This document shows, piece by piece, positions 1 through 6,391 of a stretch of DNA of 11,938 nt. Position numbers and translations under genes: made by a program. The notes below the pieces were generated by a model that was not told the origin of the DNA, did not search any database, and saw only the letters and a list, made by a program, of their open reading frames with translations. The DNA comes from Deltaproteobacteria bacterium (GTDB lineage: Bacteria > Desulfobacterota > Binatia > UBA9968): contig JAERMN010000128.1 of assembly GCA_016844625.1 (NCBI GenBank), forward strand, positions 1 to 11,938, given 5' to 3'. Position 1 is the first letter of the stretch. Each line of letters starts with the position of its first letter.

Positions 1-651
1 GTGCGGCTCGATGATTCGAGCGTCGATTTCAACCGCGAGCTAATTTCGCCGGACGAACGGGAGCGCGCGGCGCGCTTTAAGTTTGAGAGGGACCGGCGGT
101 GCTATCGGGTCGCGCATATTGCGCTGCACGATATTCTTCGCCGCTATTTGCCCAGCGACCCGCCGTGCGTGAGCTTTGACATTGGAGCAAACGGCAAACC
201 AAGTCTTCCTCAACCGCTGGCGTCGAGCGGCGTTGAGTTCAATCTTTCCCACTCCAATGAAATGGCCTTGCTCGCGGTTACCCATGGACGGGAGGTCGGC
301 GTCGACATCGAGTATGTGAAAGAGGATTTCCAGTTCCAGGAAATCGCCGAGCGCTTTTTCACGGCTAGAGAAGTCGCGGCGATGCGCGGATTACCGGCAA
401 ATTTGCAACGCCAAGCTTTCTTTAAATGCTGGACGAGCAAGGAAGCGTTTCTCAAAGCCAAGGGCACAGGACTATCCGGCGCGTTGGACGAAGTGGAAAT
501 TGCGATGAGCAGTGATGGCCAAGTTAGCATCACCGGTAAAGTGCCAGGTTGGTCGCTGGCCGCATTAGATTCCATTGACGGATACCAAGCCGCGCTTGTT
601 GTCGGCGGCGCGCCGGTGCCGATTTGCTACTATTTGTGGGAGCGGCAATAA
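1..651 (+). CDS. 4'-phosphopantetheinyl transferase, Sfp/AcpT superfamily (5' partial)
   Basis: The protein should move the 4'-phosphopantetheine arm of coenzyme A onto a conserved serine of acyl- or peptidyl-carrier proteins in the cytoplasm. Visible family signatures are the acidic Mg-binding motif GVDIE at residues 100-104 (D102, E104) and the motif WTSKEAFLKAKGTGL at 144-158 (K147, E148). An SHS-type segment (NLSHS, 81-85) precedes them. The arginine-rich start with SPDERERAARF is what normally follows a short N-terminal strand in Sfp proteins, so the GTG at base 1 is probably an internal valine and the true start lies left of the window. At 216 residues it lacks little. No polyketide or peptide synthase gene is visible beside it, so its carrier-protein target cannot be told. 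The family call is safe; the substrate is not. Confidence 0.92.
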   Translation: MRLDDSSVDFNRELISPDERERAARFKFERDRRCYRVAHIALHDILRRYLPSDPPCVSFDIGANGKPSLPQPLASSGVEFNLSHSNEMALLAVTHGREVGVDIEYVKEDFQFQEIAERFFTAREVAAMRGLPANLQRQAFFKCWTSKEAFLKAKGTGLSGALDEVEIAMSSDGQVSITGKVPGWSLAALDSIDGYQAALVVGGAPVPICYYLWERQ

Positions 652-677
652 CCAGTTAGTTTCGGATCGGGAATTTC

Positions 678-703
678 TCGCGCAAAGGCGCGAAGACGCC
701 AAG
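678..703 (+). repeat. CGCAAAG-type short periodic repeat
   Basis: Three imperfect units read CGCAAAGG, CGCGAAGA and CGCCAAG in a row. I recall this kind of motif (CGCAAAGACGCAAAG and variants) as a common intergenic repeat in many unrelated environmental bacteria. Here only one short, divergent copy is visible, 27 bases after the PPTase stop. Confidence 0.35.
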
Positions 704-787
704 TTTTGGAAAAAGCCATTATTCGCGCGGAGCATGTCCTGAGAAACCTGGATCGGATGCCAAGCACCGAAGAAGAATTGGCGGGCC

Positions 788-877
788 GTCATTGCGGGCG
801 GCGACCCGGAATCCGGTTCGTGGTTGGGGCGGATCGCAAGCCACGCCTACTCGACGCCCGGATACCGGGAAACGACG
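788..877. repeat. degenerate inverted pair of dRS3/REP-like units
   Basis: The left half contains GTCATTGCGGGC followed by GACCCGGAATCC, an imperfect version of the GTCATTCCCGC...GCGGGAATCC unit that is intact at 4224-4254. The right half (about 860-877, GGATACCGGGAAACGACG) looks like a partial unit in the opposite orientation. This suggests an old, decayed REP doublet. Mismatches are many, so the call is tentative. Confidence 0.3.
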
Positions 878-1177
878 ATACCATCGGCATGAACTTTTCC
901 GCGCACTGCTGATGCACGACGCCAAGCTCCTCGACTGGGAACCCCAAGCCCGCCGGGAGTATCAAAGCGACTACAGGGTATAGCAGTCCTGATACACCTA
1001 CATTTCTATGGCGGTGATCCTCACCAAACCTCACCGATTCTCTTTCTTTCGCAACTACAACGGCTTACCTCACTTTCGCCGGTCGAACGCGAAACGGGTA
1101 CGGCGCTTGCGCTAACTGATGGCCATTGGCCTTACTCGCTCCATCGGGTGTGCCTGGAAACCTGGCAAACCGAGAAG

Positions 1178-1214
1178 GGCCGTAGCGTTTTGGAATGTTA
1201 CGGCCATTCTTTTT
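1178..1214 (+). terminator. weak hairpin with T-tract upstream of the first exported paralog
   Basis: GGCCGTA (1178-1184) pairs perfectly with TACGGCC (1199-1205) across a 14-nt loop, and a run of five T follows at 1210-1214. This could be a weak intrinsic terminator that insulates the downstream promoter at 1218, which starts right after the T-tract. The large loop and short stem make it doubtful. Confidence 0.3.
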
Positions 1215-1217
1215 GCC

Positions 1218-1246
1218 TTGACCCGTTTTCCATAAGCCCTTAGACT
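1218..1246 (+). promoter_or_regulatory. sigma70-like promoter, apparently giving a leaderless mRNA
   Basis: A -35 TTGACC (1218-1223) and a -10 TAGACT (1241-1246) are spaced by exactly 17 bp. The ATG of the next gene starts 9 nt after the -10, about where transcription itself should begin, and there is no Shine-Dalgarno sequence. The paralog at 2595 has the same arrangement, including the shared 9-mer CTTGACCCG over the -35. That recurrence is the main support. Confidence 0.55.
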
Positions 1247-1255
1247 TTGACCTTC

Positions 1256-2014
1256 ATGTGCGCCGAAGTCGTAAAATCCCGGCTGTTGCTCATCGCCGCG
1301 ACAGTTCCGCCGCTTTTAGTAATATTGTTCTTCGCCGTTAACGGCTGGAATCGACGCTCTGCAGTGAGCGTTTCCAGCAACCATAGCAGGACCACGATCT
1401 CCGTGGCGCAAATGCAGGAATCGTTGGCGCGGGAACGCCAGCTGCTGCTCGAATATGAGAAAGAGCAGTCGGCGCTCCGGACCGTGGTGATCGCACAGCG
1501 CAAGCTCTATCAAGACGGGCAAATTTCCAAAGAGCAAGTTGTCCTAGCGGAAAAATCTTTCGTTGCCGCGCTCAAGCGCGTGCATGAAATGCGCTACTCG
1601 GTAACCGAGACGCAGATCGCAATTACCGAAGCGATGCTGGGTGAGAAGGTTTTACGCATGCCTGGCTTGCCGGTGGGCGGTTTCAGCCAAACCGCGGAGC
1701 TGGTGCGCTTCAACGGCGGATTCAAGTGGTCGCTCAAAGAAGCGCCACGAATTGAAAGATTTTTCTCGCAAACATTTGGCCGCAGCCTGCCGGTTACTGC
1801 CCTCGGTCAATCCGATACGCATAACCGCTTAGGCTTCGACCATCGCAATTCAATGGATGTGGGGCTTCATCCCGATAGCAAGGAGGGCAAAACGTTGATC
1901 GATTACTTACGTAAATCTGGCATACCCTTCTTGGCATTCCGACAAGCCGTCCCCGGCGCCACTACCGGTCCGCATATTCATATCGGCAAACCGTCCAACA
2001 GGCTCGCAAGTTAG
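1256..2014 (+). CDS. membrane-anchored coiled-coil protein with LAS-like metallopeptidase-type C-terminal domain (paralog 1)
   Basis: I do not recognise a named family. Numbered from the ATG, the 252-residue protein has a hydrophobic segment at 9-31 that looks like an uncleaved signal anchor, then a polar linker, a charged alpha-helical region at about 52-125 likely to form a coiled coil, and a compact C-terminal domain at about 135-252. That domain holds FDHRN-x2-D (H196, D201) and HIHIG (H240, H242). The H...D...HxH order resembles the zinc ligands of LAS-type (M15/M74/M23) peptidases that cut peptidoglycan peptides, but the spacing matches none exactly, so function is inferred. Over the last 54 residues shared with paralog 2, 39 are identical. 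A TAG lies in frame just upstream; TTG at 1247 is an alternative start, but ATG 1256 fits the promoter better. Confidence 0.75.
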   Translation: MCAEVVKSRLLLIAATVPPLLVILFFAVNGWNRRSAVSVSSNHSRTTISVAQMQESLARERQLLLEYEKEQSALRTVVIAQRKLYQDGQISKEQVVLAEKSFVAALKRVHEMRYSVTETQIAITEAMLGEKVLRMPGLPVGGFSQTAELVRFNGGFKWSLKEAPRIERFFSQTFGRSLPVTALGQSDTHNRLGFDHRNSMDVGLHPDSKEGKTLIDYLRKSGIPFLAFRQAVPGATTGPHIHIGKPSNRLAS

Positions 2015-2558
2015 ACCCCCCGGCAGTCTGACAGTTCCATCAGCGGGCAGCCCCGCCCGTTCAATATTTAGGTTCATTAAAACGGGGAGTCTCGACACAA
2101 GCGAAATATTAGTTTGGGGCATTCTCGCACCGAATCTTGAGTTTTCGCCGTCATGGGCGGGCCGGGATCAAGGTTGCTGAATCTCCCTGCGTGAACGAGA
2201 GCAGAAGTGGCATTTTAAACAGAGATAAAATCGGTAATGACATGCCGGCCATCGGCAACGACGAATCCAGTGCCGCGAAAGACCGATGGTGGAAGGCGAG
2301 TTTTCTGAAAGGTCCCAACGGCAACCATAGCCGGTTTAATTTTTTCGATGGTATCTGGAAACCTCGACGATTCGCCACCCAGAGCCGTCACTGAAAAAAA
2401 TAGCGCGGCACTGATCTGCCAAAACTCTTGACGATTCGTCGACTTTTCATAATTGCTTTCAGGCCGCAGGCATATCTCGACTCACGGCCATGGATACCAT
2501 CGGCTCGCGGTCGCCGTAACAACCCGGTCTATGACGACTCAATCTCCATGGGACTCGC
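2015..2558. other. gene-free spacer between the two paralogs
   Basis: No supportable gene in 544 bases. An 85-codon frame at 2137-2394 with a TTG start has no domain, no ribosome site and no biased composition. Noted structure: GATACCATCGGC at 2493-2504, also present at 877-888, with a 10-base inverse match at 2346-2355; a palindrome GACGATTCGTC at 2430-2440; and TTGACG at 2428 with CATAAT at 2448, whose 14-bp spacing is too short for a convincing promoter. Confidence 0.45.
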
Positions 2559-2587
2559 TTGACCCGCGATGGCAGAATTCCTACACT
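2559..2587 (+). promoter_or_regulatory. sigma70-like promoter, apparently leaderless, matching the one of paralog 1
   Basis: TTGACC (2559-2564), a 17-bp spacer and TACACT (2582-2587) repeat the layout found before paralog 1, where the -10 is TAGACT. The ATG at 2595 begins 7 nt after the -10. Both -35 boxes lie in the same 9-mer, CTTGACCCG, while most of the spacer differs. There is no Shine-Dalgarno sequence, which agrees with translation from the very 5' end of the mRNA. Confidence 0.55.
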
Positions 2588-2594
2588 TCCTTGC

Positions 2595-3401
2595 ATGTTC
2601 CAACGGCAGCCGCGGCGCAATAAGCGCGCGCTTTTCAGCAGTGCAAGCTTTATGGCGATCGCGACACTTGTTGGGGTCCATTCCTCAGCGGCAATGGCAC
2701 AGGACCTTCAAAGCAAATCATCAAACCGCAATGCGCCCAGTCACCGTCGAACGGGCGCGAGCGAATCAGAACTTGCGCGCGCGCGCGCGGACGTGATTCA
2801 GAAAATCAAAGAAACTCGGGCCGGCGCGGAGAAATTGTTAACGCTCCATGAAGCTGAGCGGGTTCGGCTACTGGCGCAGTATGAACAGCGGCGCGAGCAG
2901 TATTACTTAGGTCTGATCGCCCGTAACGACGTGCTACAAGCGGAACATGATTTAGCTCAGGCGATGCTTCGAGTCGATGAGGATAAACGCTGGCTTGCCG
3001 AAACGGATATGGCAACCACCGAATATTCCATGCGTGACGAGCTCCTGCGCTTGCCGGGGCTTGCAGTGGGCGGTTATAGCGAGTCAGGAAACTTCCTGCG
3101 TTTTAACGGCGGGTCGGCTTGGGCGCTCATGGATGTCTCCAAGCTTGAAAAGTTTTTTTCCGGATCCTTTGGCCGCGCGCTGCCGATCAGCGCCTACGGC
3201 CAGACTCCAACTCATGATCGCTTGCGCTTCGATCATCGCAATGCGATAGATGTGGCGCTTCATCCGGACAGTAAGGAGGGACAATCCCTCCTAAGTTATC
3301 TGCGTCAAGCCGGGATTCCGTTTATTGCGTTTAGAAACGCCGTCACTGGGTCAGCGACCGGTGCGCATATTCATATCGGCAAACCGTCGCCACGAAACTA
3401 A
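2595..3401 (+). CDS. secreted coiled-coil protein with LAS-like metallopeptidase-type C-terminal domain (paralog 2)
   Basis: This 268-residue protein is the sister of the gene at 1256. It begins with a classic signal peptide: a basic stretch (R7, R8, K10, R11), a hydrophobic core at about 12-28, and AMA at 33-35 before a likely cleavage at A35/Q36. A charged helical, probably coiled-coil, region spans about 56-130 and loosely resembles TolC-type hairpins (an RNDVLQAEHDLAQA stretch). The C-terminal domain carries H214, D219 and the HIHIG motif (H258, H260), all conserved with paralog 1. These residues look like a zinc site of a LAS-type peptidase, so a periplasmic peptidoglycan-related role is possible but unproven. 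A TTG at 2559 would extend the frame by 12 residues, but it lies inside the -35 box and would spoil the signal peptide. The Nudix gene follows after 45 bp, perhaps on the same transcript. Confidence 0.8.
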   Translation: MFQRQPRRNKRALFSSASFMAIATLVGVHSSAAMAQDLQSKSSNRNAPSHRRTGASESELARARADVIQKIKETRAGAEKLLTLHEAERVRLLAQYEQRREQYYLGLIARNDVLQAEHDLAQAMLRVDEDKRWLAETDMATTEYSMRDELLRLPGLAVGGYSESGNFLRFNGGSAWALMDVSKLEKFFSGSFGRALPISAYGQTPTHDRLRFDHRNAIDVALHPDSKEGQSLLSYLRQAGIPFIAFRNAVTGSATGAHIHIGKPSPRN

Positions 3402-3446
3402 TTTCGGTAAGGGAATTGATCTGTGTCTATTCTGATTCGGTGAATC

Positions 3447-4142
3447 ATGGCGCAACCCGCGACTCCCCAACCTGCTTCTACGGTGGTGTTAGTTCGTCCC
3501 GATGCCGGCGGTGGTTTTGAAATTTTTATGAATCGCCGCCCCGATAAGATGGACGTTTATGCTGGCATTTATGTTTTTCCCGGCGGGCGTGTCGAGAATA
3601 ATGACGGTTCGCCGCAGATGCTAAGATTAACCCAAGGCCTTACGGCCGCCCAAGCGCAGCAGAAACTGGGCGGCGAGCTAGGCGCGGAGCTTTGTCTCGC
3701 TCACTGGGTTGCGGCCGTGCGAGAGCTTTTCGAAGAGGCGGGAATTTATTTTTTGGTATCGCCGAACGGTGCGTTGAGCGGTTCAGCAAGCGAGGAGTTG
3801 CCTCGGCGATTAGCCGAAAAGCGATCGGCGCTGCAGGAGGGGACGGTGGAGTTTTCCAGTTTGCTTGCGGCTGAGAACCTTTGTTGCGATCTAGCCCGGC
3901 TGACTTATTTCTACCATCGCATCACCCCGGAACATTATCCGGTGCGCTTTGACACCCGTCCGCAACAGACGCCACTGCATATTTCTGAGGAGGTCTCGGA
4001 AAGTCTCTGGATCTCGGCCGCTGCGGCATTGGAGCGCTCGCAGTCGGGAAATTTTCCGATGATGCCGCCAACTGTCTCGGTATTGCGCACTTTGGCCGAT
4101 CACGGTTCCTGGAATGCACTTACGCAGGCGTTTCACTTGTGA
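3447..4142 (+). CDS. Nudix hydrolase, NUDT19-like (possible CoA/acyl-CoA diphosphatase)
   Basis: The 231-residue protein has a Nudix box split by an insertion. FPGGRVE (44-50) opens it, and VRELFEEAGI (91-100; R92, E93, E96, E97) closes it after about 40 extra residues. This split box, together with the ITPEHYPVRFDTR stretch (159-171) and a late PPT (207-209), is typical of the NUDT19 group, whose studied eukaryotic members cleave the diphosphate of CoA and CoA esters with Mg. Metal ligands in the REUxEE core are intact. The bacterial substrate cannot be read from sequence, and other nucleoside-diphosphate compounds remain possible. There is no Shine-Dalgarno motif. An inverted repeat TGATTC-GGT-GAATCA (3433-3447) overlaps the start codon. 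It may be read through from paralog 2. Confidence 0.88.
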   Translation: MAQPATPQPASTVVLVRPDAGGGFEIFMNRRPDKMDVYAGIYVFPGGRVENNDGSPQMLRLTQGLTAAQAQQKLGGELGAELCLAHWVAAVRELFEEAGIYFLVSPNGALSGSASEELPRRLAEKRSALQEGTVEFSSLLAAENLCCDLARLTYFYHRITPEHYPVRFDTRPQQTPLHISEEVSESLWISAAAALERSQSGNFPMMPPTVSVLRTLADHGSWNALTQAFHL

Positions 4143-4227
4143 TCCTTCTCCGGCAATTGCTCAATCTCTAAGGGTCGGATTCCCCGCAGCTTGCTGCGTT
4201 AAACTAAGTTCCTTTCCGACGACCGTC

Positions 4228-4252
4228 ATTCCCGCATGTTTTAAGCGGGAAT
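4228..4252 (+). repeat. dRS3/REP-like hairpin (ATTCCCGC...GCGGGAAT)
   Basis: ATTCCCGC (4228-4235) pairs perfectly with GCGGGAAT (4245-4252) over a 9-nt loop, and is flanked by GACCGTC on the left and CCAGG on the right. The flanks and stem match the GTCATTCCCGC...GCGGGAATCCAG pattern known from neisserial dRS3/NEMIS elements and similar REP sequences in other bacteria. There is no T-tract, so it is not a classical terminator. Confidence 0.7.
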
Positions 4253-4309
4253 CCAGGCGAAACCGGAACTGGACCCCCGACCCATTCGACGTGGCTCAGG
4301 GTCGTCTGA

Positions 4310-4333
4310 TACCCCGCAGCTTGCTGCGGGGTA
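4310..4333 (+). repeat. perfect 11-bp stem hairpin, second copy of CCCCGCAGCTTGCTGCG
   Basis: TACCCCGCAGC (4310-4320) and GCTGCGGGGTA (4323-4333) are perfect complements around a TT centre. The core CCCCGCAGCTTGCTGCG also occurs at 4182-4198, where the right arm breaks off into TTAAACT. Both copies follow a GGGTCG...GAT sequence, so they are direct repeats of one element. It could stop or stabilise RNA ends, but lacks a T-run. Confidence 0.65.
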
Positions 4334-4343
4334 GTTCAATCCA

Positions 4344-4615
4344 CGACGCGACCTAAATTCTATCGAAACGGTTCTTCTTGCCTAGATTTGCCAAATTATT
4401 CGACCTCATAGTCGCTAATTGTCCGGGCCCATCAGCAAAGTATTTCGCGGTCTCATGTTTGCCTTCTGAGATCCTTCGGCGATCGAAGAATTGCCGCTGG
4501 CGGCGCGTTATGTTAATATGTCGGTTACCCTACAGAGTTCTGGACCTTGGATTAGGAAAGCCACTCCTTTTGATACACCTATCGATAGATTGATCGCTAA
4601 TTTCCTTAAATCTGA
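4344..4615. other. spacer upstream of glucan phosphorylase, no gene seen
   Basis: This AT-richer stretch should hold the promoter of the phosphorylase gene. The best sigma70-like pair I can find is TTGGAT (4547-4552) with TTGATA (4570-4575) at 17 bp, which is poor. A 71-codon frame at 4378-4593 with a TTG start shows no motif and is not called. There is no ribosome-binding site before ATG 4616. Confidence 0.35.
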
Positions 4616-6343
4616 ATGAATCACCCATCATCCTTGCCGGGAACCATTGCCTACTTCTCGATGGACGTGGCGGTGGATAACGCTATTCCAACCTACAGCG
4701 GCGGCTTAGGCGTTCTTGCGGGTGACACATTACGCTCCGCGGCCGATTTGCAGATTCCGATGGTGGCGGTTTCTCTGCTCCACCGCAAGGGCTACTTCAA
4801 CCAGCGGCTCGACTCGCTGGGAAACCAGATCGAGAGTCCGTCGAAATGGTCACCCGAGGCTTATCTCACCCGATTGCCGGCGCAGATTTCGCTGTCTCTT
4901 GAAGGCCGTCAAGTGCACGTCGGCGCCTGGCGATATCAGTTCGTCGGTATCACCGGACACATCGTGCCGTTGTTTTTTTTGGATACCGACTTGGACGACA
5001 ACGACTCAGCTGATCGTGGCTTCACCGATTATCTCTATGGCGGCGACGAACGATATCGCCTGTGCCAAGAGGCGATATTGGGATTGGGCGGCGTCGCCAT
5101 GCTGCGCGCACTGGGTTATGCCGACATTCGAGTATTTCATATGAACGAAGGCCATTCGGCGTTGGCAACGCTGGCGTTGTTGGAAGAGCGTTGCGCGCCG
5201 CAGTCACCGCGCCGATTTTCCGAAAATGAAGTCGAAACCGTGCGCCGCCAATGCGCGTTTACGACTCACACGCCGGTGCCGGCCGGTCACGATCGTTTCA
5301 ATGCCGACTTGGTCTACCGGGTTCTCGGTGACGTACGTGCCGACGCGTTGAACCAATTGCGAGTCATAAACGGCGAGCTCAACATGACTGAGCTAGCGCT
5401 TAAGTGTTCCGGTTTCGTCAACGGCGTATCGATGCGCCATGGTGAAGTGTCGCGCGGGATGTTTCCCAACCACAACATCGATGCGATTACCAACGGTGTG
5501 CACGCCACCACTTGGACCGCGGCGCCGCTAGCGGCGTTGTACGATCGCATGATTCCCGAGTGGCGCAGCGATAATTGTTTTTTGCGCTACGCGATTGGCA
5601 TTCCAGTCGCAGAAATCCGTCAAGCGCATAGCCAAGCGAAAAAAGAATTGTTACAACAGGTGCGTTGGCTCACCGGTATTCAGCTCGACAAAAAAGTATT
5701 TACTCTTGGGTTTGCCCGGCGCGCCACCGGATATAAGCGCGGCGATCTGTTATTCGCCGATTTGGAGCGGCTTAAAAAGATCGCGCGCCAAGCTGGACCT
5801 CTGCAGCTGGTCTATGCCGGTAAAGCGCACCCACGCGATGACGGCGGCAAGGCGATCATTCGGCGGATCTTTGAGGCTGCCGCTACGCTCGCCAGCGATG
5901 TGCGCGTGGTTTATCTGGAAAACTACGACATGGGGTTAGGTAAACTGCTTTGTTCCGGTGTCGACGTTTGGCTCAATACACCGCTTAGGCCGCAGGAAGC
6001 TTCCGGCACCAGCGGCATGAAGGCGGCGCTCAACGGCGTGCCGAGTTTTAGCGTGCTCGACGGTTGGTGGATCGAAGGGCACATCGAGGGGGTGACGGGT
6101 TGGTCGATTGGCGATGACGATTCGGCGGGAAACGATTCCGTTGCCGAAGCCGCGTCGCTCTACCAAAAACTGGAGCAAGTGATTTTACCACTTTACTACC
6201 AAGAGCCAGATAATTTCTGCCAAGTGATGCGCTCCGCGATCGCCCTAAACGGCTCCTTCTTCAACACCCAACGGATGGTTTCTCAGTATCTGAGAAACGC
6301 CTATCTGCCGGCGAGCAACGCTTCTGTGCAAGCGTTAGATTAG
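4616..6343 (+). CDS. glgP: alpha-glucan phosphorylase, short form (GT35)
   Basis: The enzyme should release glucose-1-phosphate from glycogen or maltodextrin using phosphate and a pyridoxal phosphate cofactor. The 575-residue protein opens directly with IAYFSMD (11-17) and YSGGLGVLAGD (27-37). It then shows HMNEGHSA, TTHTPVPAGHDRF, ITNGVHATTW, a GYKR phosphate-binding stretch, AGKAHPRD, and near the end EASGTSGMKAALNG, whose K469 is the expected PLP lysine. This is the bacterial/archaeal short-form group, here without the extra N-terminal domain (DUF3417) found in the roughly 800-residue members. The short length seems genuine, because a TGA sits in frame immediately before the ATG. No Shine-Dalgarno sequence is visible. 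No other glycogen gene lies in the window. It converges on the hydrolase gene with a 48-bp gap. Confidence 0.93.
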   Translation: MNHPSSLPGTIAYFSMDVAVDNAIPTYSGGLGVLAGDTLRSAADLQIPMVAVSLLHRKGYFNQRLDSLGNQIESPSKWSPEAYLTRLPAQISLSLEGRQVHVGAWRYQFVGITGHIVPLFFLDTDLDDNDSADRGFTDYLYGGDERYRLCQEAILGLGGVAMLRALGYADIRVFHMNEGHSALATLALLEERCAPQSPRRFSENEVETVRRQCAFTTHTPVPAGHDRFNADLVYRVLGDVRADALNQLRVINGELNMTELALKCSGFVNGVSMRHGEVSRGMFPNHNIDAITNGVHATTWTAAPLAALYDRMIPEWRSDNCFLRYAIGIPVAEIRQAHSQAKKELLQQVRWLTGIQLDKKVFTLGFARRATGYKRGDLLFADLERLKKIARQAGPLQLVYAGKAHPRDDGGKAIIRRIFEAAATLASDVRVVYLENYDMGLGKLLCSGVDVWLNTPLRPQEASGTSGMKAALNGVPSFSVLDGWWIEGHIEGVTGWSIGDDDSAGNDSVAEAASLYQKLEQVILPLYYQEPDNFCQVMRSAIALNGSFFNTQRMVSQYLRNAYLPASNASVQALD

Positions 6344-6391
6344 CGCCCGAATAATTGAGGTTTTTTTGCCGACGCGATTGATGGAAGACCC

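Larger units (their letters stand above)
652..1217. other. gene-free spacer with REP-like remnants
   Basis: I find no convincing gene in this 566-base stretch. Short open frames on both strands have no recognisable motif and no good start. It holds a CGCAAAG-type repeat near 678, a degenerate inverted pair of dRS3/REP-like units at 788-877, a perfect 11-bp palindrome GGCCATTGGCC near 1121, and a hairpin at 1178-1205. It may be the decayed remains of older sequence. Confidence 0.5.
4143..4343. repeat. cluster of intergenic hairpin repeats
   Basis: This spacer segment holds at least three units. The first is GGGTCGGAT followed by CCCCGCAGCTTGCTGCG (4182-4198). The second is a dRS3/REP-like hairpin at 4228-4252. 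The third is a fuller copy of the first unit at 4301-4333. Between them lies TTCGACGTGGCTCAGGGTCG (about 4285-4304), which resembles the widespread TTCGACAAGCTCAGG intergenic motif. The mosaic looks like successive insertions of small non-coding mobile repeats downstream of the Nudix stop. No gene is seen. Confidence 0.6.

Noticed and set aside
706..983. overlapping short frames on both strands after the PPTase gene
   Set aside because: They run through REP-like repeat remnants, have no shared codon pattern and no recognisable protein.
1121..1205. GGCAAACC and nearby stems that recall a cyclic-di-GMP (GEMM) riboswitch
   Set aside because: The required GACGCAAAGCC partner and the tetraloop/receptor arrangement are absent, and the downstream gene seems leaderless from a promoter at 1218.
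1840..2000. assignment of the paralogs' C-terminal domain to M23 (LytM) from the TG.HIHIG ending
   Set aside because: M23 has a His-x3-Asp first motif and about twice the distance to the HxH, plus glycine-rich strands that are missing here. Only a broader LAS-like comparison is defensible.
2137..2394. 85-codon plus-strand open frame between the paralogs
   Set aside because: TTG start, no ribosome site, no motif, mixed composition, and a similar-sized frame on the other strand.
4378..4593. 71-codon plus-strand frame before the glucan phosphorylase
   Set aside because: TTG start, no recognisable domain, and it lies in the region expected to carry the promoter.
6344..6391. bidirectional terminator between the convergent phosphorylase and hydrolase genes
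   Set aside because: There is a run of seven T near 6360-6366, but I cannot find a stable stem before it on either strand.
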